Positions 37,027 through 48,039 of a DNA stretch of 64,000 nucleotides are shown here, piece after piece; positions within the stretch are counted from its first letter, which is position 1; every line of letters starts with the position of its first letter. The notes beneath the pieces are model-generated. The model searched no databases. It had not been told where the DNA came from and saw nothing but the letters and a program-made list of their open reading frames with translations. Position numbers and translations under genes: made by a program. This DNA comes from Scolanthus callimorphus (lineage: Eukaryota > Cnidaria > Anthozoa > Actiniaria > Edwardsiidae): assembly GCA_033964015.1 (NCBI GenBank), contig CM066924.1, positions 10,752,625-10,816,624 on the forward strand, given 5' to 3'.

Positions 37027-38333
37027 TAATAAATAAACAGCTCTACAGTGTGTGTAAATGTTGCATGGGGGACAGAGCAGAACTCCTGCTTATTATAGGA
37101 TCAAGAAATTTCAAATAGTAGGTCATGGGTTACATGTAGCTTGATTTTTTTGCATACACACTCCTTGTCTGATTGAAAACAAAAGATCAAAAATGACTTT
37201 TTTCTAATGGATCCATCTTTGAGATTAATAACTTAATAGCTTCAAACGTTGGTTTATTTACCGTTTTATGGGAGAATTAGTACTTTGATCAGTAATTATG
37301 CAAACTTTGTTCAATCAAAAACATACAACTTAATTACTTATGCTTCTGGTTCAATCATGTCTAAAATTCATATTCTTCAAATTGCTTTAAAAAATTGGAA
37401 TCAAGCTTTTGGTCAGAGAGACTCTTTGTATACAAAATATTGAGCTTGTATATTTAACTAATGTCCTCTGCAGTACATTTGGACCACTTTATTACGTCAT
37501 TTCCTGGTATCTAAGAGGTCATAACATGGAAAATCAGAGGACAATTTTGTTTTATCCACAACAAAAATGCAAAAATAAATACGAAAACAGAGTGTGCAGT
37601 CAAGCAGTGTTTTCGTTGGTTCCTTTAGTGCACACACTGGTGATGGTGTGTTCTGTCAATCAGAATTCGAGAAACGCACGCGTTGTGAAATATATATGCA
37701 GAAGTTAAACATTTCCTTTTTGGTCATTTCTGCTCTGTCTGCATTGGGAAGTTTAGTCATGTGTTACACTTATTTACATGAATGGCATTTTGTATCTTTT
37801 TGCAAATACTTTTCCTATGTTTCTGATTTCATCCATAAATATTAACTCATCAATATCACTTCATTAACCCCAAAGGTTCTTAATTTTCAATGTAGTATAC
37901 TACATGTAAAATTAAACCAGATGCAATTTGAATATACTTCCGAAATCCAGTTCAATAAGTCAGACAGTTGCTTTTACAGGGCCCATGGTGTTTGATGTGC
38001 TGGATGAGAAAACGCATAATTTGGCTTTCTCAACAATGTGCATAAACTCATATATAATATTTCCAGCAGAGCAAGATAGATTTAAATTATGTCTGTGCTT
38101 TGGATAGTTTACACAGCACATTTACGCTTTTTTTGTTATTTTTTTGCAGACAACGTATCTGTATGCAAATTCGCCAAATGCATGTGGAGGATATAGCCGT
38201 ATCTGGAAACAAAAAGCTGAGTTAGCAAAACCTTGTGCCCTCGGTTTTGCTAACTCACAATGTCATGCTCAACCTTATCCAATAATTGCTTAATATTTCC
38301 CTCAGATTTCAGACAGGGAACCTGCTCCCGTCT
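37027..38333. other. Non-coding DNA, no gene recognised
   Basis: AT-rich; short overlapping plus-strand ORFs between 37249 and 37845 have no recognisable motif or consistent splice sites. Confidence 0.4.
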
Positions 38334-38412
38334 GACCTGGATAGCTCAGCTGGTAGAGCATCAGACATACAATTCCAGAGGTCATGGGTTCTAAAATCCC
38401 TCTTTGGGGTCA
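38334..38412 (+). pseudogene. tRNA-Lys-like pseudogene or SINE head
   Basis: GGATAGCTCAGCTGGTAGAGCATCAGAC-type sequence holds an A box (TAGCTCAGCTGGTAGAGCA, 38342-38360) and a degenerate B box (GGGTTCTAAAATCCC, 38386-38400). The D-arm and anticodon 5' arm resemble tRNA-Lys. The anticodon loop is altered, the B box has an extra base and the acceptor ends do not pair, so it is not a working tRNA. Confidence 0.6.
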
Positions 38413-39539
38413 GAGATGTGTTCTCCTTTCTCCTGCTTTACTAAGGGCTAATGCCCCAGGAGGTGGACTCTCCTATTTTTTGAGCGGGGGTGCCCAAAAA
38501 GGTTCCTAAAATGGCGTCGCTTAGTTGATTTTGACCCCTATAAGGTACCAACAAGTCATATTTTCTCTCATACTTTTTACTATGGAAAATGCAACCAACA
38601 AGTGTGATTTGCTTGATTTGTTAGAACAGGCATCTGACAGGTTTTTACCCCCTAAAAAGGTACCATAGGCCTAATTAAATCCCCCCCCCCAGCTAATGTC
38701 CAGAAGCACACAATATGCACTTTAAAGGCTAAGGCTAATTCCTTATCTGACCACTTGGCCAATCAGATATTGTTATTTTGTTTTGGTGGACAGGAAAAGG
38801 AAGAGTCTTAAGGCTCGAAGAGAAACAGATCAATGTGTGAAAACGATGTACATGTACTCGGATACACAACCAGCTAAGTTCTTACTGAACCTTACCGGTA
38901 TCAAATTTTATAACAGGTATTATTTGGTGTGTAAAACCCCCCCAAAAATTGATTAAACTAAGTCGGTGTTCTTGCTAAAAGATTGTTTGTTACTTAAATG
39001 TCCAGTATTGTTGGTTGCAAAATAGTCATGTCCAGATGTTTGGAACTATGAAGCAAGTACAAAAAAAATCTTGACCTTGTTTTTTAATTTCATGCAAAAC
39101 TTCACCAATTGTTATTCATTTGTACTTGCTTTGTTTTTTGAGAACAGTGCTCACAACATTCAGGGTCCTCCTGTCACCTCCCAGGGACAAGAAAGGAAGA
39201 GAGGTGGCTGGATGACATCGGCACAGTGGATGCCTCTGCATTACCTCCCAAAGTCTTCTGGTGTATGGAACCTCTTAAATCCTGCCAGTAGCTTCGTATA
39301 GTTCATCGTAATCACAGGAAGAGTATTTCCTGTGACCTCGCTCGTCAGTGTTACCTTCTTTGACTGCAATAATAAAAATACTAGCCTTCAATAGGTTATC
39401 GCATTATTGAATTTGGCACAATAATGAAAAAAAAATGTGATAAAATGTATTGAGATGTGGGCCAAATGCAGCTCTGGTGAAGAGTCCCGGTCAGACACGC
39501 CTTTGTTATTCTTAAAATGGGCTATGCCATAAAATAGTT
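38413..39539. other. Non-coding DNA, no gene recognised
   Basis: Contains a CTCTCCTATTTTTTGAGCGG motif near 38468 related to the one near 25105, short poly-C runs and no recognisable ORF. Confidence 0.4.
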
Positions 39540-39997
39540 GTACCCCCCGGGTTGAGGACCTACTAAATGTGATTACCCCAAAGAATTCTTTAGGGGCTGA
39601 CCATTTATCTTTTGAGGGGGGGGGGGGGGGCTTTTTTGTCGGTGCAAGATTTTTTTTCTACCTCTGTTAAGCGGTGAGAATTTTTTTTCCAATAAAAAAG
39701 AAGGGTTTAGCCATTTTGCCGTGCACGATATTTTTTTTCAAAAAAGCCCCCCCCCCCCCTCAAAAGTTAAATGGTCGGCCCCTTAGTTCATGTGCTCACC
39801 CCGAAGAATTCTTTAATTTAAACGAATTCTCAGCAGTTACCCCCAAGAATTTAGCAGTCACCCCCAACAATTTAGCGTTTTCAGGCATTGACCCCCAAGA
39901 ATTCCTTGGTCCTAATCGCTGCTACCCCCAAGAATTCTTTCAACCTTCCAGCTCCTACCCCTGAAGAATTCCTTGGTCCTCAACCGGGGGGTACTGA
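39540..39997. mobile_element. Two nested palindromic MITEs
   Basis: Outer ends GTACCCCCCGGGTTGAGGACC-like at 39540 and GGTCCTCAACCGGGGGGTAC at about 39978-39997 are inverted repeats. Between them, from about 39592 to 39783, is a second palindrome: AGGGGCTGACCATTTATC on the left, GGTCGGCCCCTT on the right, with facing G and C homopolymers near 39617 and 39747. Outside the inner element the outer one carries repeated CCCCAAGAATT motifs. Confidence 0.7.
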
Positions 39998-40525
39998 CAA
40001 AAAATGCGATAGCCCAATTCGATAAGAAGGCGAAATCCTACTCCAGGAATAAATCCGTGAAAAACGACACAAAATGTCATCTAAACTCACCATTTTACTC
40101 ACGTTTTCTGCCTTATTTTCACTTCATTGGACAGTAGGTTGCTCCATGGCCTTAGAACGATGCTTCAGCAAGATGACTGAGAGCTTTTTAATGTTCCTTT
40201 GTTTATTTTCCCCGTCATCAAAATAGAACAAGATCGACGATAAAGTTCGATATCTCTCTGCCGTGTTCGGGAAAAAATAATTTCTCGTCGCTGTTCACAT
40301 TTTAGAAAAAAATAAACCACATCAAGGTCGAGAATGATAATTAATCTAGAAACTTTGTTGTATTGTCAATACCTTTTGATTATTGTTTTAGTTTGTTTTT
40401 AAAGTGAAACTAAATTTTCTGCACACCGCCATTTTTATTTTTTTTTTTTGGGGGGGGGGGGGGGGGCAGTCTCCTCGCGGGGCACAGGACGCCCAGTAAT
40501 ATTTGGCTTCTGCACTTAAATTTCA
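39998..40525. other. Spacer with G homopolymer before array 2
   Basis: No gene. A poly-T then poly-G run at about 40438-40467 lies 60 bp from the array edge and may be a difficult assembly spot. Confidence 0.45.
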
Positions 40526-43500
40526 GCCAGGTTGTGCAGGCTGTGTAACGTTGTACAGGCTGTGTAAGGTTGTGCAGGCTGTGTAAGGTTGTGTAGGCTG
40601 TATAAGGTTGTGCAGGCTGTGTAAGGTTGTGCATGCTGTATAAGGTTGTGCAGGCTGTGTAAGGTTGTGTAGGCTGTACAAGGTTGTGTAGGCTGTATAA
40701 GGTTGTGTAGGCTGTATAAGGTTGTGCAGGCTGTGTAAGGTTGTGCAGGCTGTGTAAGGTTGTGCAGGCTGTGTAAGGTTGTGTAGGCTGTATAAGGTTG
40801 TGTAGGCTGTATAAGGTTGTGTAGACTGTATAAGGTTGTGCAGGCTGTATAAGGTTGTGTAGGCTGTGTAAGGTTGTGCAGGCTGTGTAAGGTTGTGTAG
40901 GCTGTGTAAGGCTGTGCAGGCTGTATAAGGTTGTGCAGGCTGTATAAGGTTGTGCAGGCTGTATAAGGTTGTGTAGGCTGTATAAGGTTGTGCAGGCTGT
41001 GTGAGGTTGTGCAGGCTGTGTAAGGTTGTGCAGGCTGTGTAAGGTTGTGTAGGCTGTATAAGGTTGTGTAGGCTGTATAAGGTTGTGTAGGATGTATAAG
41101 GTTGTGCAGGCTGTGTAAGGTTGTGTAGGCTGTGTAAGGCTGTGCAAGCTGTGTAAGGTTGTGCAGGCTGTATAACGTTGTGCAGGCTGTGTAAGGTTGT
41201 GTAGGCTGTGTAAGCTTGTGCAGGCTGTATAAGGTTGTGCAGGCTGTGTAAGGTTGTGCAGGCTGTGTAAGGTTGTGCAGGCTGTATAAGGTTGTGCAGG
41301 CTGTGTAACGTTGTGCATGCTGTATAAGGTTGTGCAGGTTGTGCATGCTGTATAAGGTTGTGCAGGTTGTGCATGCTGTGTAAGGTTGTGCAGGCTGTGT
41401 AACGTTGTACAGGCTGTGTAAGGTTGCACAGGCTGTATAAGGCTGTGCAGGCCGTATAACGTTGTGCAGGCTGTATAAGGTTGTGTAGGCTGTATAAGGT
41501 TGTGCAGGCTGTATAAGGTTGTGCAGGCTGTGTAACGTTGTGCATGCTGTATAAGGTTGTGCAGGTTGTGCATGCTGTATAAGGTTGTGCAGGCTGTGTA
41601 AGGTTGTGTAGGCTGTATAAGGTTGTGCATGCTGTGTAAGGTTGTGTAGGCTGTGTAAGTTTGTGCAGGCTGTATAAGGTTGTGCAGGCTGTGTGAGGTT
41701 GTGCAGGCTGTGTAAGTTTGTGCAGGCTGTGTAAGGTTGTGTAGGCTGTATAAGGTTGTGTAGGCTGTGTAAGGTTGTGCAGGCTGTATAAGGTTGTGCA
41801 GGCTGTATAAGGTTGTGTAGGCTGTGTAAGGTTGTGCAGGCTGTGTAAGGTTGTGTAGGCTGTGTAAGGTTGTGCAGGCTGTATAAGGTTGTGCAGGCTG
41901 TGTAAGGTTGTGCAGGCTGTGTAAGGTTGTGCAGGCTGTATAAGGTTGTGCAGGCTGTGTAACGTTGTGCATGCTGTATAAGGTTGTGCAGGTTGTGCAT
42001 GCTGTATAAGGTTGTGCAGGTTGTGCATGCTGTGTAAGGTTGTGCAGGCTGTGTAACGTTGTACAGGCTGTGTAAGGTTGTGTAGGCTGTATAAGGTTGT
42101 GCAGGCTGTGTAAGGTTGTGCATGCTGTATAAGGTTGTGCAGGTTGTGCATGCTGTGTAAGGTTGTGCAGGCTGTGTATCGTTGTACAGGCTGTGTAAGG
42201 TTGTGCAGGCTGTATAAGGTTGTGCAGGTTGTGCATGCTGTATAAGGTTGTGCAGGCTGTGTAAGGTTGTGTAGGCTGTATAAGGTTGTGCATGCTGTGT
42301 AAGGTTGTGTAGGCTGTGTAAGTTTGTGCAGGCTGTATAAGGTTGTGCAGGCTGTGTGAGGTTGTGCAGGCTGTGTAAGGTTGTGTAGGCTGTGTAAGGC
42401 TGTGCAGGCTGTATAAGGTTGTGCAGGCTGTATAAGGTTGTGTAGGCTGTATAAGGTTGTGCAGGCTGTGTGAGGTTGTGCAGGCTGTGTAAGGTTGTGC
42501 AGGCTGTGTAAGGTTGTGTAGGCTGTATAAGGTTGTGTAGGCTGTATAAGGTTGTGTAGGATGTATAAGGTTGTGCAGGCTGTATAAGGTTGTGTAGGCT
42601 GTGTAAGGTTGTGCAGGCTGTGTAAGGTTGTGTAGGCTGTGTAAGCCTGTGCAGGCTGTGTAAGGTTGTGCAGGCTGTATAACGTTGTGCAGGCTGTGTA
42701 AGGTTGTGTAGGCTGTGTAAGCTTGTGCAGGCTGTATAAGGTTGTGCAGGCTGTGTAAGGTTGTGCAGGCTGTGTAAGGTTGTGTAGGCTGTGTAAGGCT
42801 GTGCAGGCTGTGTAAGGTTGTGCAGGCTGTATAACGTTGTGCAGGCTGTGTAAGGTTGTGTAGGCTGTGTAAGCTTGTGCAGGTTGTATAAGGTTGTGCA
42901 GGCTGTGTAAGGTTGTGCAGGCTGTGTAAGGTTGTGCAGGCTGTATAAGGTTGTGCAGGCTGTGTAACGTGCATGCTGTATAAGGTTGTGCAGGTTGTGC
43001 ATGCTGTATAAGGTTGTGCAGGTTGTGCATGCTGTGTAAGGTTGTGCAGGCTGTGTAACGTTGTACAGGCTGTGTAAGGTTGCACAGGCTGTATAAGGCT
43101 GTGCAGGCTGTATAACGTTGTGCAGGCTGTATAAGGTTGTGCAGGCTGTATAACGTTGTGCAGGCTGTATAAGGTTGTGTAGGCTGTATAAGGTTGTGCA
43201 GGCTGTATAAGGTTGTGCAGGCTGTGTAACGTTGTGCATGCTGTATAAGGTTGTGCAGGTTGTGCATGCTGTATAAGGTTGTGCAGGCTGTGTAAGGTTG
43301 TGTAGGCTGTATAAGGTTGTGCATGCTGTGTAAGGTTGTGTAGGCTGTGTAAGTTTGTGCAGGCTGTATAAGGTTGTGCAGGCTGTGTAAGGTTGTGCAG
43401 GCTGTATAAGGTTGTGCAGGCTGTGTAAGGTTGTGTAGGCTTTATAAGGTTGTGCAGGCTGTGTAAGGTTGTGCATGCTGTGCAACGTTGTGCAGGCTGT

Positions 43501-45868
43501 ATAAGGTTGTGCAGGCTGTGTAAGGTTGTGCAGGCTGTGTAAGGTTGTGTAGGCTGTATAAGGTTGTGCAGGTTGTGCAGGCTGTATAAGGTGTTGCAGG
43601 CTGTGTAAGGCTGTATAAGGTTGTGCAGGTTGTGCAGGCTGTGTAAGGTTGTGCAGGCTGTGTAAGGTTGTACAGGCTGTGTAAGGTTGTGCGGGCTGTG
43701 TAAGGTTGCGTAGGCTGTATAAGGTTGTGTAAGCTGTATAAGGTTGTGTAGGCTGTATAAGGTTGCACAGGCTGTATAAGGTTGTGCAGCTGTATAAGGT
43801 TGTGCAAGCTGTATAGGTTGTGCATGCTGTGTAAGGTTGTGGAGGCTGTGCAAGGTTGTGCAGGCTGTGTAAGGTTGTGCAGGATGTGTAAGGTTGTGTA
43901 GGCTGTGTAAGGTTGTGCAGGCTGTGTAAGGCTGTGCAGGCTGTGTAAGGTTGTGCAGGCTGTATAACGTTGTGCAGGCTGTGTAAGGTTGTGTAGGCTG
44001 TGTAAGCTTGTGCAGGCTGTATAAGGTTGTGCAGGCTGTGTAAGGTTGTGTAGGCTGTATAAGGTTGTGCATGCTGTGTAAGGTTGTGTAGGCTGTGTAA
44101 GTTTGTGAAGGCTGTATAAGGTTGTGCAGGCTGTGTGAGGTTGTGCAGGCTGTGTAAGGTTGTGTAGGCTGTGTAAGGCTGTGCAGGCTGTATAAGGTTG
44201 TGCAGGCTGTATAAGGTTGTGTAGGCTGTATAAGGTTGTGCAGGCTGTGTGAGGTTGTGCAGGCTGTGTAAGGTTGTGCAGGCTGTGTAAGGTTGTGTAG
44301 GCTGTATAAGGTTGTGTAGGCTGTATAAGGTTGTGTAGGATGTATAAGGTTGTGCAGGCTGTATAAGGTTGTGTAGGCTGTGTAAGGTTGTGCAGGCTGT
44401 GTAAGGTTGTGTAGGCTGTGTAAGGCTGTGCAGGCTGTGTAAGGTTGTGCAGGCTGTATAACGTTGTGCAGGCTGTGTAAGGTTGTGTAGGCTGTGTAAG
44501 CTTGTGCAGGCTGTATAAGGTTGTGCAGGCTGTGTAAGGTTGTGCAGGCTGTGTAAGGTTGTGTAGGCTGTGTAAGGCTGTGCAGGCTGTGTAAGGTTGT
44601 GCAGGCTGTATAACGTTGTGCAGGCTGTGTAAGGTTGTGTAGGCTGTGTAAGCTTGTGCAGGCTGTATAAGGTTGTGCAGGCTGTGTAAGGTTGTGCAGG
44701 CTGTGTAAGGTTGTGCAGGCTGTATCAGGTTGTGCAGGCTGTGTAACGTTGTGCATGCTGTATAAGGTTGTGCAGGTTGTGCATGCTGTATAAGGTTGTG
44801 CAGGTTGTGCATGCTGTGTAAGGTTGTGCAGGCTGTGTAACGTTGTACAGGCTGTGTAAGGTTGCACAGGCTGTATAAGGCTGTGCAGGCTGTATAACGT
44901 TGTGCAGGCTGTATAAGGTTGTGTAGGCTGTATAAGGTTGTGCAGGCTGTATAAGGTTGTGCAGGCTGTGTAACGTTGTGCATGCTGTATAAGGTTGTGC
45001 AGGTTGTGCATGCTGTATAAGGTTGTGCAGGCTGTGTAAGGTTGTGTAGGCTGTATAAGGTTGTGCATGCTGTGTAAGGTTGTGTAGGCTGTGTAAGTTT
45101 GTGCAGGCTGTATAAGGTTGTGCAGGCTGTGTAAGGTTGTGCAGGCTGTATAAGGTTGTGCAGGCTGTGTAAGGTTGTGTAGGCTTTATAAGGTTGTGCA
45201 GGCTGTGTAAGGTTGTGCATGCTGTGTAACGTTGTGCAGGCTGTATAAGGTTGTGCAGGCTGTGTAAGGTTGTGCAGGCTGTGTAAGGTTGTGTAGGCTG
45301 TATAAGGTTGTGCAGGTTGTGCAGGCTGTATAAGGTGTTGCAGGCTGTGTAAGGCTGTATAAGGTTGTGCAGGTTGTGCAGGCTGTGTAAGGTTGTGCAG
45401 GCTGTGTAAGGTTGTACAGGCTGTGTAAGGTTGTGCAGGCTGTGTAAGGTTGCGTAGGCTGTATAAGGTTGTGTAGGCTGTATAAGGTTGTGTAGGCTGT
45501 ATAAGGTTGCACAGGCTGTATAAGGTTGTGCAGGCTGTATAAGGTTGTGCAGGCTGTATAAGGTTGTGCATGCTGTGCAAGGTTGTGCAGGCTGTGTAAG
45601 GTTGTGCAGGATGTGTAAGGTTGTGTAGGATGTGTAAGGTTGTGTAGGCTGTGTAAGGTTGTGCAGGCTGTGTAAGGTTGTGCAGGCTGTGTAAGGTTGT
45701 GCAGGCTGTGCAAGGTTGTGCAGGCTGTGCAAGGTTGTGCAGGCTGTGCAAGGTTGTGCAGGCTGTGCAAGGTTGTGCATGCTGTGCAAGGTTGTGCAGG
45801 GTTGTGCAGGTTGTGCAGGATGGGTAAGGTTGTGCAGGCTGTATAACGTTGTGAAGGCTGTGTAATGT
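40526..45868 (-). repeat. 19-bp minisatellite, array 2 (inverted relative to array 1)
   Basis: On the plus strand the unit is AGGTTGTGCAGGCTGTGTA, the reverse complement of the array 1 unit, with the same variant classes (GTATAAGG, GTAACGTT, GTGTAGG, GTACAGG). A higher-order period of about 1.74 kb is visible: a rare TAGGCTTTATAAGG variant at about 43436 and 45179 is followed by closely matching series. Between 45705 and 45785 the sub-variant GGCTGTGCAAGGTTGTGCA is locally homogeneous. Open frames of up to 1,552 codons on the minus strand are attributed to the repeat. Confidence 0.95.
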
Positions 45869-46079
45869 TGTAAAATGTGTTAGATGTGCAGTACAACATA
45901 AAGACAGTACAATATAATGAACTATAAAACACAGCACACTATAATGAACTACATTTCCAGTACAATATGATGTACCATATATGAAGTACGTACCATATAC
46001 TTCCAGAAGACACACAGTTTGCCTATCTAAAAAGCGCATAATAAATGGGTCGACACAAGGTTACTTGTATCATTTGAAG
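45869..46079. other. Junction between array 2 and Polinton fragment
   Basis: Minus strand 45907-45881 reads CTGTCTTTATGTTGTACTGC then ACATCTA, matching 1336-1362 beside array 1 with one mismatch. CAGCACACTATAATG also occurs here (about 45931-45945) and at 1321-1335, but in opposite relative orientation. No gene. Confidence 0.65.
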
Positions 46080-46393
46080 ATGAGTGCTAGACGGAACTAT
46101 CATCATCTCAAGGTAATATCGCTAAGCAAGCCACATCAAGTCAAAGTTTTCTTGAAAGTTGCCGACGATCCACTGATAAAAACACTGTGCGAGTGCTTTT
46201 TTAACGTTCTCAAATCGACAGTGCCTTTCAGCTCTGTCAAAAAACAAAGTTGCTGACATACAAAAAGCAATTACACAAGCTAGTTGATAAGAAGGTTCCC
46301 TTGTCCAAAAAGCGAAACATTTTAATTCAGTCTGGGGGAATATTCTCCCGCTGTTACTTCCTGCCGCCATACGAGTCCTGGAACGCTTATAAA
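46080..46393 (+). pseudogene. Small conserved Polinton-associated protein, frameshifted
   Basis: ATG at 46080 begins MSARRNYHHLKVISLSKPHQ and reads to a TGA at 46254-46256. The family-like continuation (KQLHKLVDKKVPLSKKRN, then GGIF) is in another frame from about 46250, so a one-base shift occurred near the A-rich stretch 46240-46250. In this family, as I recall it, the protein is about 100 residues, very basic, and ends in a glycine and hydrophobic segment; its function is not known to me. It lies next to array 2. Confidence 0.6.
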
Positions 46394-46903
46394 ATGAGTC
46401 ACGCAAAAAAGATGGTACTCGTGCCCGAAACTATCTACGACAGAATGCAACAGCGCATAAAGGTGAATACACCACCCTTGACCGACAGGCTGAACGGTTT
46501 GGATAGCGAAATGCAACACGCTTTGGTTGACGACGATATAACTGACGGAGAAAAGGTGCGACAGTACATAAACAAACTTCAAGATTATCTCGTGTACTAC
46601 CAAAAACGAAAACAAGAGCCCATCAAGGTCAAAGTGGAGAGTGATGCTACTGAGAACTCCAAACAAACTTCACAGTAAGTGGCGGGACAGGGAACCAACG
46701 ACGAGGAGGGGAGAGAGAAACTTTTGCCGCAAACGGAAGATAAAGTTGCAACTGAAATCTTAAAGGCACTGCCAAAGGTCCTCAAAGCTAGAGGAAAATT
46801 GCTCATCGAGAAAATCAAAGATCATCCAGATATTTTAAAGTGGGACAAAAGTGGTCAGCTCATCTACGAAAACCAAGCCCCAATCAAAGGACGCACGTGG
46901 TAG
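46394..46903 (+). pseudogene. Conserved hypothetical Polinton-associated protein with in-frame stop
   Basis: ATG at 46394 begins MSHAKKMVLVPE, a start I associate with a conserved small gene of these cassettes. About 94 codons follow to a TAA at 46676. The same frame then continues open from 46679 to a TAG at 46901, with KALPKVLKARGKLL and HPDILKWDKSGQL, which belong to the same family. The TAA is therefore read as a nonsense mutation of a gene of about 169 codons. It is charged and probably coiled, with no membrane segment. Function unknown. Confidence 0.55.
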
Positions 46904-47042
46904 ATCTTTCAATGACGTACTGCGTGGAGATTGAATAGGCATTCTCCCTCTATGGTGGCACGCGTTTGCTCAAGACCTTGCCAAAATGAACACTCCAGAT
47001 CATTTAGTGCGTAATCAGAGTTGAAGGCAAACCGTCAGGGAG

Positions 47043-47581
47043 TTTAAATCGGTGAAAACAAGTCTAGGTGAAGGGGGCCCAACATCTCAAATGGTGCGCT
47101 TGTCTTTGCGATGTAAAATCGAGCTTTTAGCCCGCTGTTTCTGTCAGCAGCTGTGACTAGGGGGTCACCTTCGAGTTGGGAATTCTTGGCATCTTATCCG
47201 TAGCTTAGTAAAGTGGTGATCATAGCTCGATATGGGTTTGTGTTGGTGGAGGATGATATCAGTTTATCATTCACGGTCAGGTCTACTTGAGAAAACATTG
47301 CTTGATGAAATAGGTTGACCGGCCCCACTTGGTCATCGTCATCCAAAGCCGAGTTATCGCTCTTGACTATTTTGCTTTGGTATACAGCAGAGTATGTCGT
47401 AAATCGAGGAATTCGTCGCCGCTACCAGAAATGTTAAACTCCAAAGGTCCAGTGTCGGAGATGTTGGAGACGGGAAAATACTCGATCCATTGCGACTTGT
47501 CAATGTTGGCTTGCACGTTTGGGCTCGAAACACATCGAGCTCTGATTTACTGCAAGTCTCGGATCTAGTAGGATGGGCCAT
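47043..47581 (-). pseudogene. F54H12.2-like capsid-type protein, broken and truncated
   Basis: ATG at 47581 starts MAHPTRSETCSKSELDVF, the typical N-terminus of this family. Family motifs continue in other frames: SQWIEYFPV and TGPLEFNISGSGDEF near 47480-47410, then DDDQVGPVNLF near 47345-47315. Breaks are a frameshift near 47520, a second near 47360, a TAA near 47195 and a terminal stop near 47045. Only the first 180 or so residues are represented; members are usually several hundred residues long, so the 3' part is deleted. In Polintons and adintoviruses such a protein is expected to be the major (double jelly-roll) capsid, which is an inference here. The ATG overlaps the TAA of the upstream pX-like gene (TAATG). 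Confidence 0.65.
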
Positions 47582-48039
47582 TATTCAAACAAACGGTGAA
47601 TATCTGGATCAACGTGTGGTATCTTCTTGGCCGGAGCTGTTTTCCTCTTCTTGGTTGAAGACGAAGTGGTCTTTTTTGCTGGCGCTTTCCTTTTTCTACC
47701 CTTTTTTTCAGCTCCCGTTTGTTCTCCCGTTGCATTCTGGGATGACAGATCGTTCAACACCTGCTGCCCGGCATGCGTTGCGCGCCTGAGTGTAGATTCT
47801 TTCAAATATTGCCCACTCATCACATCCTGGGCTACTCCTATTCCCTCTTTGAGAGCTTCGCGCCCAAGAGCCTTTGCACCAGAAGTGATTTTGGGCACCG
47901 CCCAGCGATATAAACCTTTGAGAAATGATCCCAATCCATAACCTCGCTGAGTGTGACCTCCTTGAAGGGCTGGTAGGTTGCTGCTTTTTTGCGTCGCTTG
48001 CTTCACGTAGTAATCTTTGTAAAATTCAGAGTCTCTCAT
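47581..48039 (-). CDS. pX-like basic minor core/capsid protein
   Basis: The only apparently intact frame of the fragment: 152 codons, ATG at 48039, TAA at 47581. The N-terminus is MRDSEFYKDYYVKQA. Then a glycine-rich RGYGLGSFLKGLYRWAVP segment (about 32-49), an amphipathic KALGREALKEGIGVAQDV helix (about 55-72), and a strongly basic C-terminus (KKGRKRKAPAKK and KKRKTAPAKK). The GYGLG plus hydrophobic and then lysine-rich layout recalls adenovirus-type pX/pVI core proteins and the pX-like genes of adintoviruses, so DNA condensation or membrane-active capsid roles are possible. It overlaps the upstream gene by ATGA and the downstream capsid by TAATG. Confidence 0.6.
   Translation of the reverse strand: MRDSEFYKDYYVKQATQKSSNLPALQGGHTQRGYGLGSFLKGLYRWAVPKITSGAKALGREALKEGIGVAQDVMSGQYLKESTLRRATHAGQQVLNDLSSQNATGEQTGAEKKGRKRKAPAKKTTSSSTKKRKTAPAKKIPHVDPDIHRLFE

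Noticed and set aside
37249..37845. Overlapping ORFs of 64-99 codons as a small gene
   Set aside because: No domain, no splice logic and AT-rich composition; likely chance ORFs.
38334..38412. Functional tRNA-Lys gene
   Set aside because: The anticodon arm and acceptor stem do not pair and the B box has an extra base.
40410..46039. Minus-strand ORFs of 865-1,552 codons over array 2
   Set aside because: Same explanation as for array 1: three overlapping frames of one minisatellite.
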